A DNA stretch of 64,000 nt, taken from the NCBI GenBank assembly GCA_020636405.1, contig JACJXW010000004.1:62001-126000 (forward strand), read 5' to 3'. The notes beneath the pieces are model-generated. The model was not told where the DNA came from. It was given only the letters and a program-made list of their open reading frames with translations, and did no database searches. A program made the position numbers and the translations under genes. Shown here piece by piece: positions 45,701 to 53,094 of this stretch. Numbering within the stretch: position 1 is the stretch's first letter; the number at the start of each line of letters is the position of its first letter. Source of the DNA: Lewinellaceae bacterium. Its GTDB lineage: Bacteria > Bacteroidota > Bacteroidia > Chitinophagales > Saprospiraceae.

Positions 45701-46011
45701 AGGGAATGTGCGCCGGGAGAATGGATCCGCAGCCGCCATACTTCGATGCCATCAGGCAGCCTTTCCCAGAGCCCATTACCCTGAGGGGTGATATCCACCT
45801 CGACGGGTTGTGCAAAGTGCGGCGCCCGCCCCGGCGCCCGGCTCTGAAGCTCTGCCCGTTGTAACGCCACATTATCCAACGGCCCTAAAACTACCTTTTC
45901 CACCTGCTCCAAAGGAATGCGGGTAGGGGCAATTCCGTTACCCGGGTATTGTGCTTTGGCAACCGCCACGAAGTACAATAGTCCAATGATGCCGATGAAT
46001 AGGCGTTTCAT
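42745..46011 (-). CDS. T9SS-exported trypsin-like (lysyl endopeptidase-type) protease
   Basis: This 1088-aa multidomain secreted protein begins with a signal peptide (MKRLFIGIIGLLYFVAVAKA). A propeptide-like region is followed by a chymotrypsin-fold protease similar to Achromobacter lysyl endopeptidase: His247 in ITANHCD, an Asp in PTDFTLLELDD, and Ser in ESGSSGAPLFD near residue 390. Next come Ig-like and fibronectin type III-like domains, a proprotein-convertase P domain (about 670-790, ITHSYIGDLSAYLRSP), another Ig/FN3 pair, and a type A T9SS sorting domain (LFPNPTDGRLYIQW) at the C-terminus. It should be secreted through T9SS and attached to the cell surface or released. Confidence 0.93.
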   Translation of the reverse strand: MKRLFIGIIGLLYFVAVAKAQYPGNGIAPTRIPLEQVEKVVLGPLDNVALQRAELQSRAPGRAPHFAQPVEVDITPQGNGLWERLPDGIEVWRLRIHSPGAHSLNFGFLEYYMPPGGRLLIYEPGQKRISGPFTAADNETHYQLWTPILAGDEAILEVQVPARQRPFLRLRLATVNHDFLGFAEVLSGACNLDVICGASNNWGIVEPYRDVIQSVAVYGMGGSTFCTGFLANNTRNDCTPYFITANHCDVSPSTAPSVVVYWNYQNSYCRTPGSTASGNPGNGQLNNFNTGAIFRAGYGPTDFTLLELDDPLSSTSQAYFAGWTREASPPQDTLACIHHPDGAEKRISFSFSDAYAGAWGSGSTPVPGGNHLIVPSWDIGATESGSSGAPLFDRQRRVVGQLRGGAASCNNNQYDAFGWFRHSWSGGGTPNTRLKDWLDPDNTNLLFINGRRLSSCNAGIALPDNSQEACIPGSAQYTVQIEEGFSGPTVLSASGLPAGVSTSFSPNPAMPGSTSTLTLNIYNTSLSSGTYTFTVKAQEAYASAEAEAILALFSQPPPAPVLTAPPTGAVGQALAPEFQWTAHPLAATYELQIATDMGFTNIVVSAAELTSTNYQGILLEPAATYFFRVRSQNTCGNGPWSGTGTFTTAAIICRGRPYTGPPGLISSQGSSVTTTAVKVEGGGTVAGVVLRNIDITHSYIGDLSAYLRSPSGTVIHLFNRPGVPGSFYGCPGANLMLGFADDAASTQEELESTCSNYPAISGMFQPISNLSSLIGEPAEGIWKLTIVDNFDQDGGQLNGWELELCTTLPDVAQLFPTQEEHIACIEEPFTLGFYVGSGFPGPVSLHLIGAPYGTVSTFSSNPAAPGSFVTLTIDSLSQEGTFPLIITGMNGANFHFVQQVLEVSSLPPAPVLLSPPDESPVFEPYPTFTWSPVAEADTFILQIATDPSFQSIVKTARASSPQYTLDSPLSGNFYFWRVLSVNACGASTSDKSFTFAMDSAVSSEEISSSGQEWQLFPNPTDGRLYIQWRGTPAAAQSTAEVISVEGRRVMIRQFSGAVELSLDECPAGLYFVLLSNSLGVEVRRVVVR

Positions 46012-46116
46012 ATTACCTTTTAATTGCTAAACCAAATTTAGGGCATTATAGATGCCCTGGCAAAAGAGTTTGATTTTCTGCCCAGCTGGAGACAATTGAG
46101 GCTGGGAAGGAGTCCC

Positions 46117-46148
46117 GTATTCGTTTATTGGTGCATTCGTGTATTCGT
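46117..46148. repeat. 8-bp tandem repeat (GTATTCGT unit)
   Basis: Four copies in 8-bp period: GTATTCGT, TTATTGGT, GCATTCGT, GTATTCGT. They lie in the gap upstream of the secreted protease and downstream of the M14 gene. Confidence 0.75.
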
Positions 46149-46202
46149 AGCACTCACGAGGGCCACTCCCATACTTTCAAACTTCCCCCAACGCCCCACT
46201 CC

Positions 46203-48740
46203 TCACTGTCCCGCGAAGAACAGCGCATTGCTGAACAGAAACTTTCCGTTTTCCCAAAAGCCCCGGAACAGAGGATTGTCTACCATATAAATGGCAGCTC
46301 CCCTTCCTTTGTTCTGTACGGCGAATACGGTGGTGTTTTGGGTGTTCTTCAGGGCGTTGGAGCCGGCGAAGCCAATCGCTTCCGGAGTTTCGCCGATGGA
46401 GCCGACATTCCAGGTGTCTTTGAGTAACTGATAGAAACTGCTGCTGGTCTTCAACGAATAATAACTGTCCAGCCCATAGGCAAGCGGGTGTGTCGTGTCG
46501 AGCTGGAGCTTGAATATTGCTCCGGGGATGCTCCGGCTGATGTAACGGCGGGACTGGCCGGCGTAGGGTTCCAGCCGGTGGTCGAGGCTGATTTTTTCCT
46601 GTTCTTCCGTTGCTTCATTTTTCGCAGCTTCTGAGGCATAGCGGGAGATGCTGAAGCCTTCCTGTCCTTCCAGGGCAGAAAGGGCGGAACCGATGGCGAT
46701 CAGCTTGCCTCCCCTGCTGATCCATTCTCCGAGCGACTTTATGCCCGCCTCCTCAATCTTGTAGTGGCCTTCCGGCATGATGAGGACGTTGTAATCTGAG
46801 AATTCGATGCCGGCGACCTTTTCCGTAGCGATGGGAAAGAACGGATAGCCCAGGCTCTGTTCAAAAAAATGCCAGACTTCACCATAACTGTTGGCATCCG
46901 TCTCTTCACCGGCGAGGACCGCTACCCGAGGCTTTTCGATGAACTGCAGGCTGCTGGAACCCAGGTCGAAGCCGCTGTCGGCAAAACCGGTACTTAGGGC
47001 CTGCACTGGCTGCCCAAACTGCCGGGCGGTGCTGTTCACTACCTCATTAAAGCGGAAGGCGCCCATTTTCCGGTTGTCGGCCTGGGTCATTACAATAGAG
47101 CCAGGTTCATACTGGCGCCCTTCAATGGTGAACGAGCCGGTCGCAAAACGGACTTTAACCCCTTTCTGGAGGAGAGCTGCCAGAAAACGGGCGTCGGCCA
47201 TTGATGACCACCCTGCAAGGTAAGCATAGGGTTGCCGGGGAGCCGGCAAAGTTTCCTGATAGGCGGCCGTTTCAAAGGGTGAAACAGGATCAATGCGTTG
47301 GCTGGTGGCATAGGCTTTGAGGCCGTAGGCATAGGGCAGCGCCCAGGCGGTGATGTCATAGGTAAGGGTATCTTCCAGTTCGGGTTCCGGTTCCAGCAGT
47401 ACTTGAGCGAGGACAGACATGGGCTGGTAGGCGCTGATGAGGAGGTCTTCGGTAGTTATAGTGATGTTTTCCTCCTCTCCCGATTGATAGTTGAAGGCCC
47501 GGATACTGCGGGCCGCACTGGCCTTGCCGTAGCGGATGCTGTTCCGGTCCAGTAATTCCTGTAATGCCTTGAGGCGCCCTGCCGGATTTTTACCACTGAT
47601 GATGAAGGTTTTGTATTTGCCTATGGGATTGTTGTTGGACTGCTGGAAGTAGGTGTGGAAGTTCTCCACCAGGCGGACGGCGTTCTTTGAGGCCACTTCT
47701 ACGGTAGATAGGGCTGTAGCGGTGTGGTGTTCTACACGGTCGAGCAGCGTGAGCGTGTCTCCATTCTCCATCTCGAAGGCCCGGCCAGCGATGCTGTGGC
47801 CGGCTTGCTCGTGCGTCATGCCTATAGCGCCGTTGAAAGTCGGGTAGGTATCTCCGTAGCTGGGATAGAGCAGGTCGAACACTTCCCGTGTGAAGTACAG
47901 CCAGCCCTCCTGGTCGAAGTAGCGGGCGTGGTTCTTTCCAATATCGTATTGGAATTCAGACTGCCAGTCGGTAATATAATGGTGATAGGGCGCGGCCGCC
48001 GGTGCGAAATAATAGTGGTCATTGGGATATTGCTCGTGAAAATCGACGTGAATGTGGGGCATCCATTCCTGAAACACCTTGATCCGGTGTTGGGTTTCCA
48101 CCTGAGTCTGCCATGCCCAGTCGCGATTAAGGTCAAAGAGGTAGTGATTGACGCGGCCGCCGGGCCAGGGTTCATCGTGTTCGAAAGTGCCGGGCTCAGG
48201 GACCGCTTGAAGGGGGGCAAAGCGTCGGTACCATTCGGTATAGCGGGAAAATCCATCGGGGTTTATGCAAGGGTCGAGAATGACGATGGTATTGTCCAGC
48301 CAAGCCGAAGCATTTTCGTTATCAGTGCGGGCCAGTTCGTAAAGGGCCGACATGGAGGCTTCCGATGCGCCGGCTTCGTTTCCATGCACACCAAAGCTGA
48401 GCCATACGATGGCTTTATTCAGGGTAGTACTGGGGGCACCTGTCAGTTTTCCGGTGTGGCGGAGGTTGTTCTGACGAATGTCCTCCAGCTGAGCCAGGTT
48501 TTCCGGAGTGGAAATGAAGGCCAGCAGCAGTGGGCGGCCCTCATGGGTTTGCCCGTATTGCTGGAGTTCTACTCGTGGGCTGTGCTCTGCTACGTGCTGG
48601 ACGTAGTCCACCAACAGATAATGTGGCGTAAACTGTTGTCCGTGTTCGTGTGGCAGGAATGCACTGGGGGATAGCAATTGAGCGGCCAGATTGGAGCTGA
48701 ACCAGAGGCCGGCGGCCAGGCTGAGAATAATGCGAAGCAT
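46203..48740 (-). CDS. M14 family zinc carboxypeptidase, secreted
   Basis: This is an 845-aa exported protein (signal MLRIILSLAAGLWFSSNLAA). The M14 domain spans about 40-350, with the zinc motif HxxE in SFGVHGNEAGASE, the substrate-binding DPCINPDGFSRY, and the third ligand His in HVDFHEQYPN. The C-terminal half includes a glutamine-amidotransferase-like flavodoxin region (PRVAVLAGEETDANSYGEVW...VLIMPEGHY), as in other large Bacteroidota M14 proteins. It would trim peptides outside the cell or in the periplasm. It lies just downstream of the 1027-aa orphan on the same strand. Confidence 0.92.
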   Translation of the reverse strand: MLRIILSLAAGLWFSSNLAAQLLSPSAFLPHEHGQQFTPHYLLVDYVQHVAEHSPRVELQQYGQTHEGRPLLLAFISTPENLAQLEDIRQNNLRHTGKLTGAPSTTLNKAIVWLSFGVHGNEAGASEASMSALYELARTDNENASAWLDNTIVILDPCINPDGFSRYTEWYRRFAPLQAVPEPGTFEHDEPWPGGRVNHYLFDLNRDWAWQTQVETQHRIKVFQEWMPHIHVDFHEQYPNDHYYFAPAAAPYHHYITDWQSEFQYDIGKNHARYFDQEGWLYFTREVFDLLYPSYGDTYPTFNGAIGMTHEQAGHSIAGRAFEMENGDTLTLLDRVEHHTATALSTVEVASKNAVRLVENFHTYFQQSNNNPIGKYKTFIISGKNPAGRLKALQELLDRNSIRYGKASAARSIRAFNYQSGEEENITITTEDLLISAYQPMSVLAQVLLEPEPELEDTLTYDITAWALPYAYGLKAYATSQRIDPVSPFETAAYQETLPAPRQPYAYLAGWSSMADARFLAALLQKGVKVRFATGSFTIEGRQYEPGSIVMTQADNRKMGAFRFNEVVNSTARQFGQPVQALSTGFADSGFDLGSSSLQFIEKPRVAVLAGEETDANSYGEVWHFFEQSLGYPFFPIATEKVAGIEFSDYNVLIMPEGHYKIEEAGIKSLGEWISRGGKLIAIGSALSALEGQEGFSISRYASEAAKNEATEEQEKISLDHRLEPYAGQSRRYISRSIPGAIFKLQLDTTHPLAYGLDSYYSLKTSSSFYQLLKDTWNVGSIGETPEAIGFAGSNALKNTQNTTVFAVQNKGRGAAIYMVDNPLFRGFWENGKFLFSNALFFAGQ

Positions 48741-48850
48741 GTACTAATATTCTTGTGAGACAATAGCTCACAATAATACGAAGAAATGAGGGAAGGATCC
48801 GATTTATTGAATTCGGGGTTGTTCATTGGTTCTGGCCAGTACGAAAAGCC

Positions 48851-48943
48851 ACCTCCCAACGTCCCAACCTCCCAACGTTCCAACCTCCCAACGTTCCAAC
48901 GTCCAAACCTCCCAACGTCAAAACGTTCCAACGTCCAAACCTC
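48851..48943. repeat. 8-bp tandem repeat island (CGTCCCAA/CCTCCCAA units)
   Basis: About eleven degenerate units in strict 8-bp period run up to 3 bases from the stop codon of the 1027-aa gene at 48947. The unit is the same as at 6083-6152 (rotated). In the sense RNA it gives GG/GGG runs every 8 bases. Confidence 0.9.
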
Positions 48944-48946
48944 CAC

Positions 48947-51900
48947 TCACTTCTGATAAAGCGTCTTGATCGGCACATCGATGCCGAAGGCCAGGAAACC
49001 CCGGAACGACCGAACGGATATCTGGCTGCCGTTGGTTTCCAGATACTGCGGGCCGTAGTGGCCTCCCATGCCCAGGTAGAAGGGGGTATCCTTGAGGTTC
49101 CAGTGCAACTGTACGCCCGGCTTGAAGATGTTTTTAAAGGTGAAAACGGACTCTGCATCAAAACTCGTCCCTCCGCGGTAGGACAGCAGCGCGCCCAGGT
49201 CGAGGAAGGAGAGGAAGGCAGAAAAAGACCGGCGCTTTTTACCGAACAAGCTGCTGATGCTGATCCCGATAGGAATGGTCGGCGCCATGCTTAGGAAGTC
49301 ATCGGTGCCCATTTCATCTCCATCCCAGGACTCGAATCCGAAGTTGCCGCCCAGGTAAGCATTGAGCCCTACCGACATGTCTTCCCTGCGCTTGGTACGG
49401 GAACTTCCGGGAGGGTCGGCGATGCCGTTCACCAACCCTTTTACCTCATCGCCCTCCTGGGCGTCGATCAGGCCGGCGATGAAGTCGCCATAGTCGCGGA
49501 AGAACTGGATCACGGGCTTTCGCTTGGCTCCCGGCACGCCGGCGGACAGGCCGCTCAGCTGGGCGATCGCTGTATCCAGGCTGGAGAACAGGCGGATGAC
49601 GGAACTGACGGCGTGGCGGTGGTCTTTGACGTTGATGTAGTAGATCAGGTCCATCGCCTGCCCGGTAACTTCCGGCATGCTACTCAGTTGGGGGTACTGC
49701 GCCGTGAGCGGCTCGAACTGGCGAGTGGCGCTTCCGGGCGAAACCATCAGCGGAAGTTGCAGGATGCGGTTGAACGCATTGACGGCGAAGGACGCTTTGC
49801 GGTAGAAGGCCAACGAATCCATTTGAGCCGTGGTGCTGGTGTCGGCAAGGGATGGCAGGTCGCGGACGGTAAGTTCGACCAGTTGGGCCATCCCATCAGG
49901 CGAAAAGCGGCCAACGTCCCTGATGTTGAGGAGGCGCTGCGTCATCAGGCCGAGAAATGCCTGTTGGCGGATACCGCCGTCAAAGATAGTGTTGAGCTGT
50001 TCGCGGGTTAACCAGGGATTGGCATCGTTGTCGGAGCGAAGGCTATACACCAATTGAGTCAGGATCTCTGTGAGTTGCAACAGCGGTTCAGCATTATCTC
50101 TGCCCTTGATCTCAAGAGGGGCGCCTTTCGTGTCTAGAGCGTTCAACTGCGCCTGTAGGGTGCGCAGCTTTTCGGATAAGCCGTCGATCATTACGATGAT
50201 GTCGGAATAAGGGGTGACGGGTTCCCGATCGAGCAGGTAACCCAATACCGGGCTTTCGTCCCGCATATCCGGATGATTCCGGGAAAATTTATCGTTGAGG
50301 GTTACCAGCCTCTTTTCGATCTCGACGAGCCGCTCTTTGGACAATTCCAGTTTTTTTTCCCTGGGCAGGAGGAAGGACGGCTGTTCCATGATGTCGCTAA
50401 AATCAGAGGCGATGGAATCCAGTAGTTGCAGGGCAAGGCCATCGTTGCGGGAAAGCACGGGCTGCCAGTACGCATAGGTGGCACTTATGGTATCCTGCAA
50501 TTGCAGGCGGCTGGCTTCCGCTTTGGCAATGGCCTGGCGCAGGGCGCCCTGTGGGTCGTTGGCGTTCATCCACTGCTCGGCGGCTAGTTTGTTGGCGGCC
50601 AGGCTCTTTTGCCAGTTGCGAAGGATTTCATCGATGGGTGTTTGTGCGTACCAGTCACCGTTGAGGTTTCTCGCCAGTTCCAGGCCGGCGGCCCGCCATT
50701 GCTCGGGAGTGTGCTCCTGCCCGAAGAACTTGTCGTAATCCTCGATGGTATTGTAATTCAGAACATATGCGGAGTCGAGCTCGCCACGCAGCAGCTGAGG
50801 CAGCATGCTGAGGTCGTATTCGTTGTTGCTGCCCCCCAGAATGGCCATGAAGTCGTATTCTTCCTTGTTGAGGTAATTGTCGAGGGCAGGGTCGCGCGGA
50901 AGGCCGGGGAAGGCCTCCAGAAAGCCGTTGATGCTGTTGCGAATATCATTTTCTGCGCTGTCCAGCTTGATGTAGATGTCGCTCAGGTTGTTGACGATAT
51001 CTTCCGTACTGGCGATGACCTCCAGGTATTCCGGGCTATTGTAGGCCGCGCCGGCCAGCTGAAAATTGACTTCTTTTTTTGCTTCTCCGTAAGAGTCGTA
51101 CAGGTACCGGCTGGTAATGGGCAGGATCTCGTCCAGGGCATAACCATTTTGCGCCATGCCGGCCATGGAGTACACCACCAGCAGGTTGTAACTGATGGGG
51201 TCATCCTGCAAGGCCTGGAAGTATTCCGCCTGCAGCATCAGGTTGGGCAGTCGGATGCTCAGTAGCTGAAGGTCTTCGTAAAAGGCCTGCCGCAGGCGCT
51301 CCAGGAAGGAGCTGGAGTAGGTGAAATCGTGGCCGGTAAAGGTATTGACGACCGTGGGAAAGATCTCCCCAAAATCGCGTACCTCCTTGCCGACCAGTTT
51401 TTCCATGAAATTCACCGCCACTTCCTGCTGGGCCCTTCTCAGGACAAACTCAAACAGCCCCTCAATGATCGCCGGAGCATCGACGATTCCCCGGCTTACA
51501 TTTCGGTTGCTGCCCTCCGCCGCGAGGCGAAGGGAGGTGGTGTTCTTCACCGGTGGAATGCTATAGCGTTGTAAAGTATTGGTGACCGACAGGTAGGAGG
51601 AGGGCGAAACGGCGGTCTCGGCGTGTAGCAGATTCATCATTTTATGACGCGGAGCGCCCCGGAGTGCGTAGAGGTTTTCCTTGAACCTTTGGGTGAAAAG
51701 GGAATCCGCTTGATCCGGAAAAATGGAGATGCTATCCTTTTCGATCAGCCCCCTGATCATCGGGTTTTTATTGTAAATGTCGGAAAGGCCGTTCAGCTGG
51801 GCTTCCTGGAAAGAAACCGGCCCGGCAGGATTGTCGTAATTGTACAGAATGGCCAGCACTCTGGCGGAAGCCTCCCGCACCAACGAGTCGGAGCTTACCG

Positions 51901-52030
51901 TATCCCGATGCTCCAGTATATTGAGGTCGGACAGTAAGGTTTCGGTATCCTGGAGCAGGCTTTGTCCATTCATGGAGAAAGCTGCCAGGTAAGATGCCAG
52001 AAACAGGACAAGGGCTCGTACAGTTTGCAT
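48947..52030 (-). CDS. large exported protein of unknown function, helical with barrel-like C-terminus
   Basis: The start is ATG 52030, where a signal peptide begins (MQTVRALVLFLASYLAAFSMNGQ); product 1027 aa. About 850 residues are helical and rich in Leu, Asp, Glu and Gln, with no recognised domain. The last 140 residues change to Gly/aromatic-rich alternating strands (GLNAYLGGNFGFESW, FSAFLSFLDLGALLSY, PFYLGMGGHYGPQYL, FRGFLAFGIDVPIKTLY), like a small outer-membrane barrel segment. It may be an outer-membrane-anchored periplasmic or surface protein. It lies 71 bp downstream of the 221-aa orphan, and the two probably form one unit. Confidence 0.75.
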   Translation of the reverse strand: MQTVRALVLFLASYLAAFSMNGQSLLQDTETLLSDLNILEHRDTVSSDSLVREASARVLAILYNYDNPAGPVSFQEAQLNGLSDIYNKNPMIRGLIEKDSISIFPDQADSLFTQRFKENLYALRGAPRHKMMNLLHAETAVSPSSYLSVTNTLQRYSIPPVKNTTSLRLAAEGSNRNVSRGIVDAPAIIEGLFEFVLRRAQQEVAVNFMEKLVGKEVRDFGEIFPTVVNTFTGHDFTYSSSFLERLRQAFYEDLQLLSIRLPNLMLQAEYFQALQDDPISYNLLVVYSMAGMAQNGYALDEILPITSRYLYDSYGEAKKEVNFQLAGAAYNSPEYLEVIASTEDIVNNLSDIYIKLDSAENDIRNSINGFLEAFPGLPRDPALDNYLNKEEYDFMAILGGSNNEYDLSMLPQLLRGELDSAYVLNYNTIEDYDKFFGQEHTPEQWRAAGLELARNLNGDWYAQTPIDEILRNWQKSLAANKLAAEQWMNANDPQGALRQAIAKAEASRLQLQDTISATYAYWQPVLSRNDGLALQLLDSIASDFSDIMEQPSFLLPREKKLELSKERLVEIEKRLVTLNDKFSRNHPDMRDESPVLGYLLDREPVTPYSDIIVMIDGLSEKLRTLQAQLNALDTKGAPLEIKGRDNAEPLLQLTEILTQLVYSLRSDNDANPWLTREQLNTIFDGGIRQQAFLGLMTQRLLNIRDVGRFSPDGMAQLVELTVRDLPSLADTSTTAQMDSLAFYRKASFAVNAFNRILQLPLMVSPGSATRQFEPLTAQYPQLSSMPEVTGQAMDLIYYINVKDHRHAVSSVIRLFSSLDTAIAQLSGLSAGVPGAKRKPVIQFFRDYGDFIAGLIDAQEGDEVKGLVNGIADPPGSSRTKRREDMSVGLNAYLGGNFGFESWDGDEMGTDDFLSMAPTIPIGISISSLFGKKRRSFSAFLSFLDLGALLSYRGGTSFDAESVFTFKNIFKPGVQLHWNLKDTPFYLGMGGHYGPQYLETNGSQISVRSFRGFLAFGIDVPIKTLYQK

Positions 52031-52101
52031 GACAGGATGGGAAAATGATGAAAAAATCAAAGTGCTTAACATTACGGACAGGATATATTCTTCTCGGTTT
52101 C

Positions 52102-52767
52102 CTAAGCTTCAGGTTTAGGGCACCTGCTCTCGATAGTGTCGTTGTATTCCTGAAGCAGGGGGGTGAACTCAACGGCTGCGTCCACCTTTACAAAAGCTTC
52201 GTGGTAGATCTTAAAAAGGTTGAGGTCCGTTTTTTTTGTAGACACTTCATTGTCCACCAGGGCCTGGTGGTAAACCTCGAAGAGGCCCTGGTACCGTTCG
52301 TTGGCCTCGTCGATCTCCTGCTCTTCATCCGGCTCCATCCCGGCGGCCTTAAAGGCGGCAATTTTGGGTTCGATCACCTGTCGGGTCAACCGGATCTGGT
52401 TGAGCATCAGCAGGTTCAATGCAGAGGTGCCTCCTTCTCCGAACAGGTTCCTGGTCCTGGGGATTTCCAGGATATGGAACGCTTCAAGGAAAGCGTCCAT
52501 GGTTTCGCTGAAGACACTGAGGTCGTCTTCCGGGGCTTCGTTGAGCAGGATGATGTGCCGCAGCAGTTTCAGTTCGTCAAATTGGATGGGCTCCGCCCAG
52601 GTTTCGGGGCGGTCGAAAGGACGGAATGTTGATTTTACGTTTTCCCGGATATCCTTCAGGGTTTCGTGTCCGGCGCCGAAGCGGCTGTCCATTTGGCTGA
52701 GTTTGAACCGGCAGGCCAGTTTCGCATCGTGGATGATGGCTTTAAGCCTTGTGTTTGGATCAGGCAT
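52102..52767 (-). CDS. cytoplasmic hypothetical protein upstream of the 1027-aa orphan
   Basis: This 221-aa protein has no signal peptide or membrane segment and is mostly helical and acidic (EPDEEQEIDEANERYQGLFEVYHQAL). No family was recognised. Its gene is divergent from the 508-aa gene and precedes the 1027-aa gene by 71 bp on the same strand, so co-expression is likely. A final Cys-Pro-Lys-Pro tail has no obvious meaning. Confidence 0.72.
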   Translation of the reverse strand: MPDPNTRLKAIIHDAKLACRFKLSQMDSRFGAGHETLKDIRENVKSTFRPFDRPETWAEPIQFDELKLLRHIILLNEAPEDDLSVFSETMDAFLEAFHILEIPRTRNLFGEGGTSALNLLMLNQIRLTRQVIEPKIAAFKAAGMEPDEEQEIDEANERYQGLFEVYHQALVDNEVSTKKTDLNLFKIYHEAFVKVDAAVEFTPLLQEYNDTIESRCPKPEA

Positions 52768-53094
52768 AGGTTTCTGGGCGTTGAAGTATTTGAGGATTAA
52801 ATGTAGGCTTATTTTTTGAATTTTTTGTCGAGGATAGCTTTCTGGCCGGAGTATCCCGAAAAAAACGACTTCCCTGTTTTATACGTACCAGAGAGGTATA
52901 AGTTGCAGGGGCAAAGTCTTGTAAAAAAACATCATTATTGTCTGCTGCCGATGACCTAAGTCATTGATAAGTCGTGTATACTGAGCGTATTTAGTCTAGC
53001 CTCTTCTCTATAGTTTCACAAGAACCAGCAACCTCCTTATCCCCCCTTTGCCGCACCAGGCTTTGACGCTAAAAAATTCACAAAAAATAAAGCC
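52768..53094. other. 327-bp divergent intergenic region
   Basis: This lies between the 221-aa gene and the 508-aa gene and must carry promoters for both. A small palindrome ATGACCTAAGTCAT (52951-52964) is the only symmetric element noted. No exact TAnnTTTG box was found. Confidence 0.5.
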
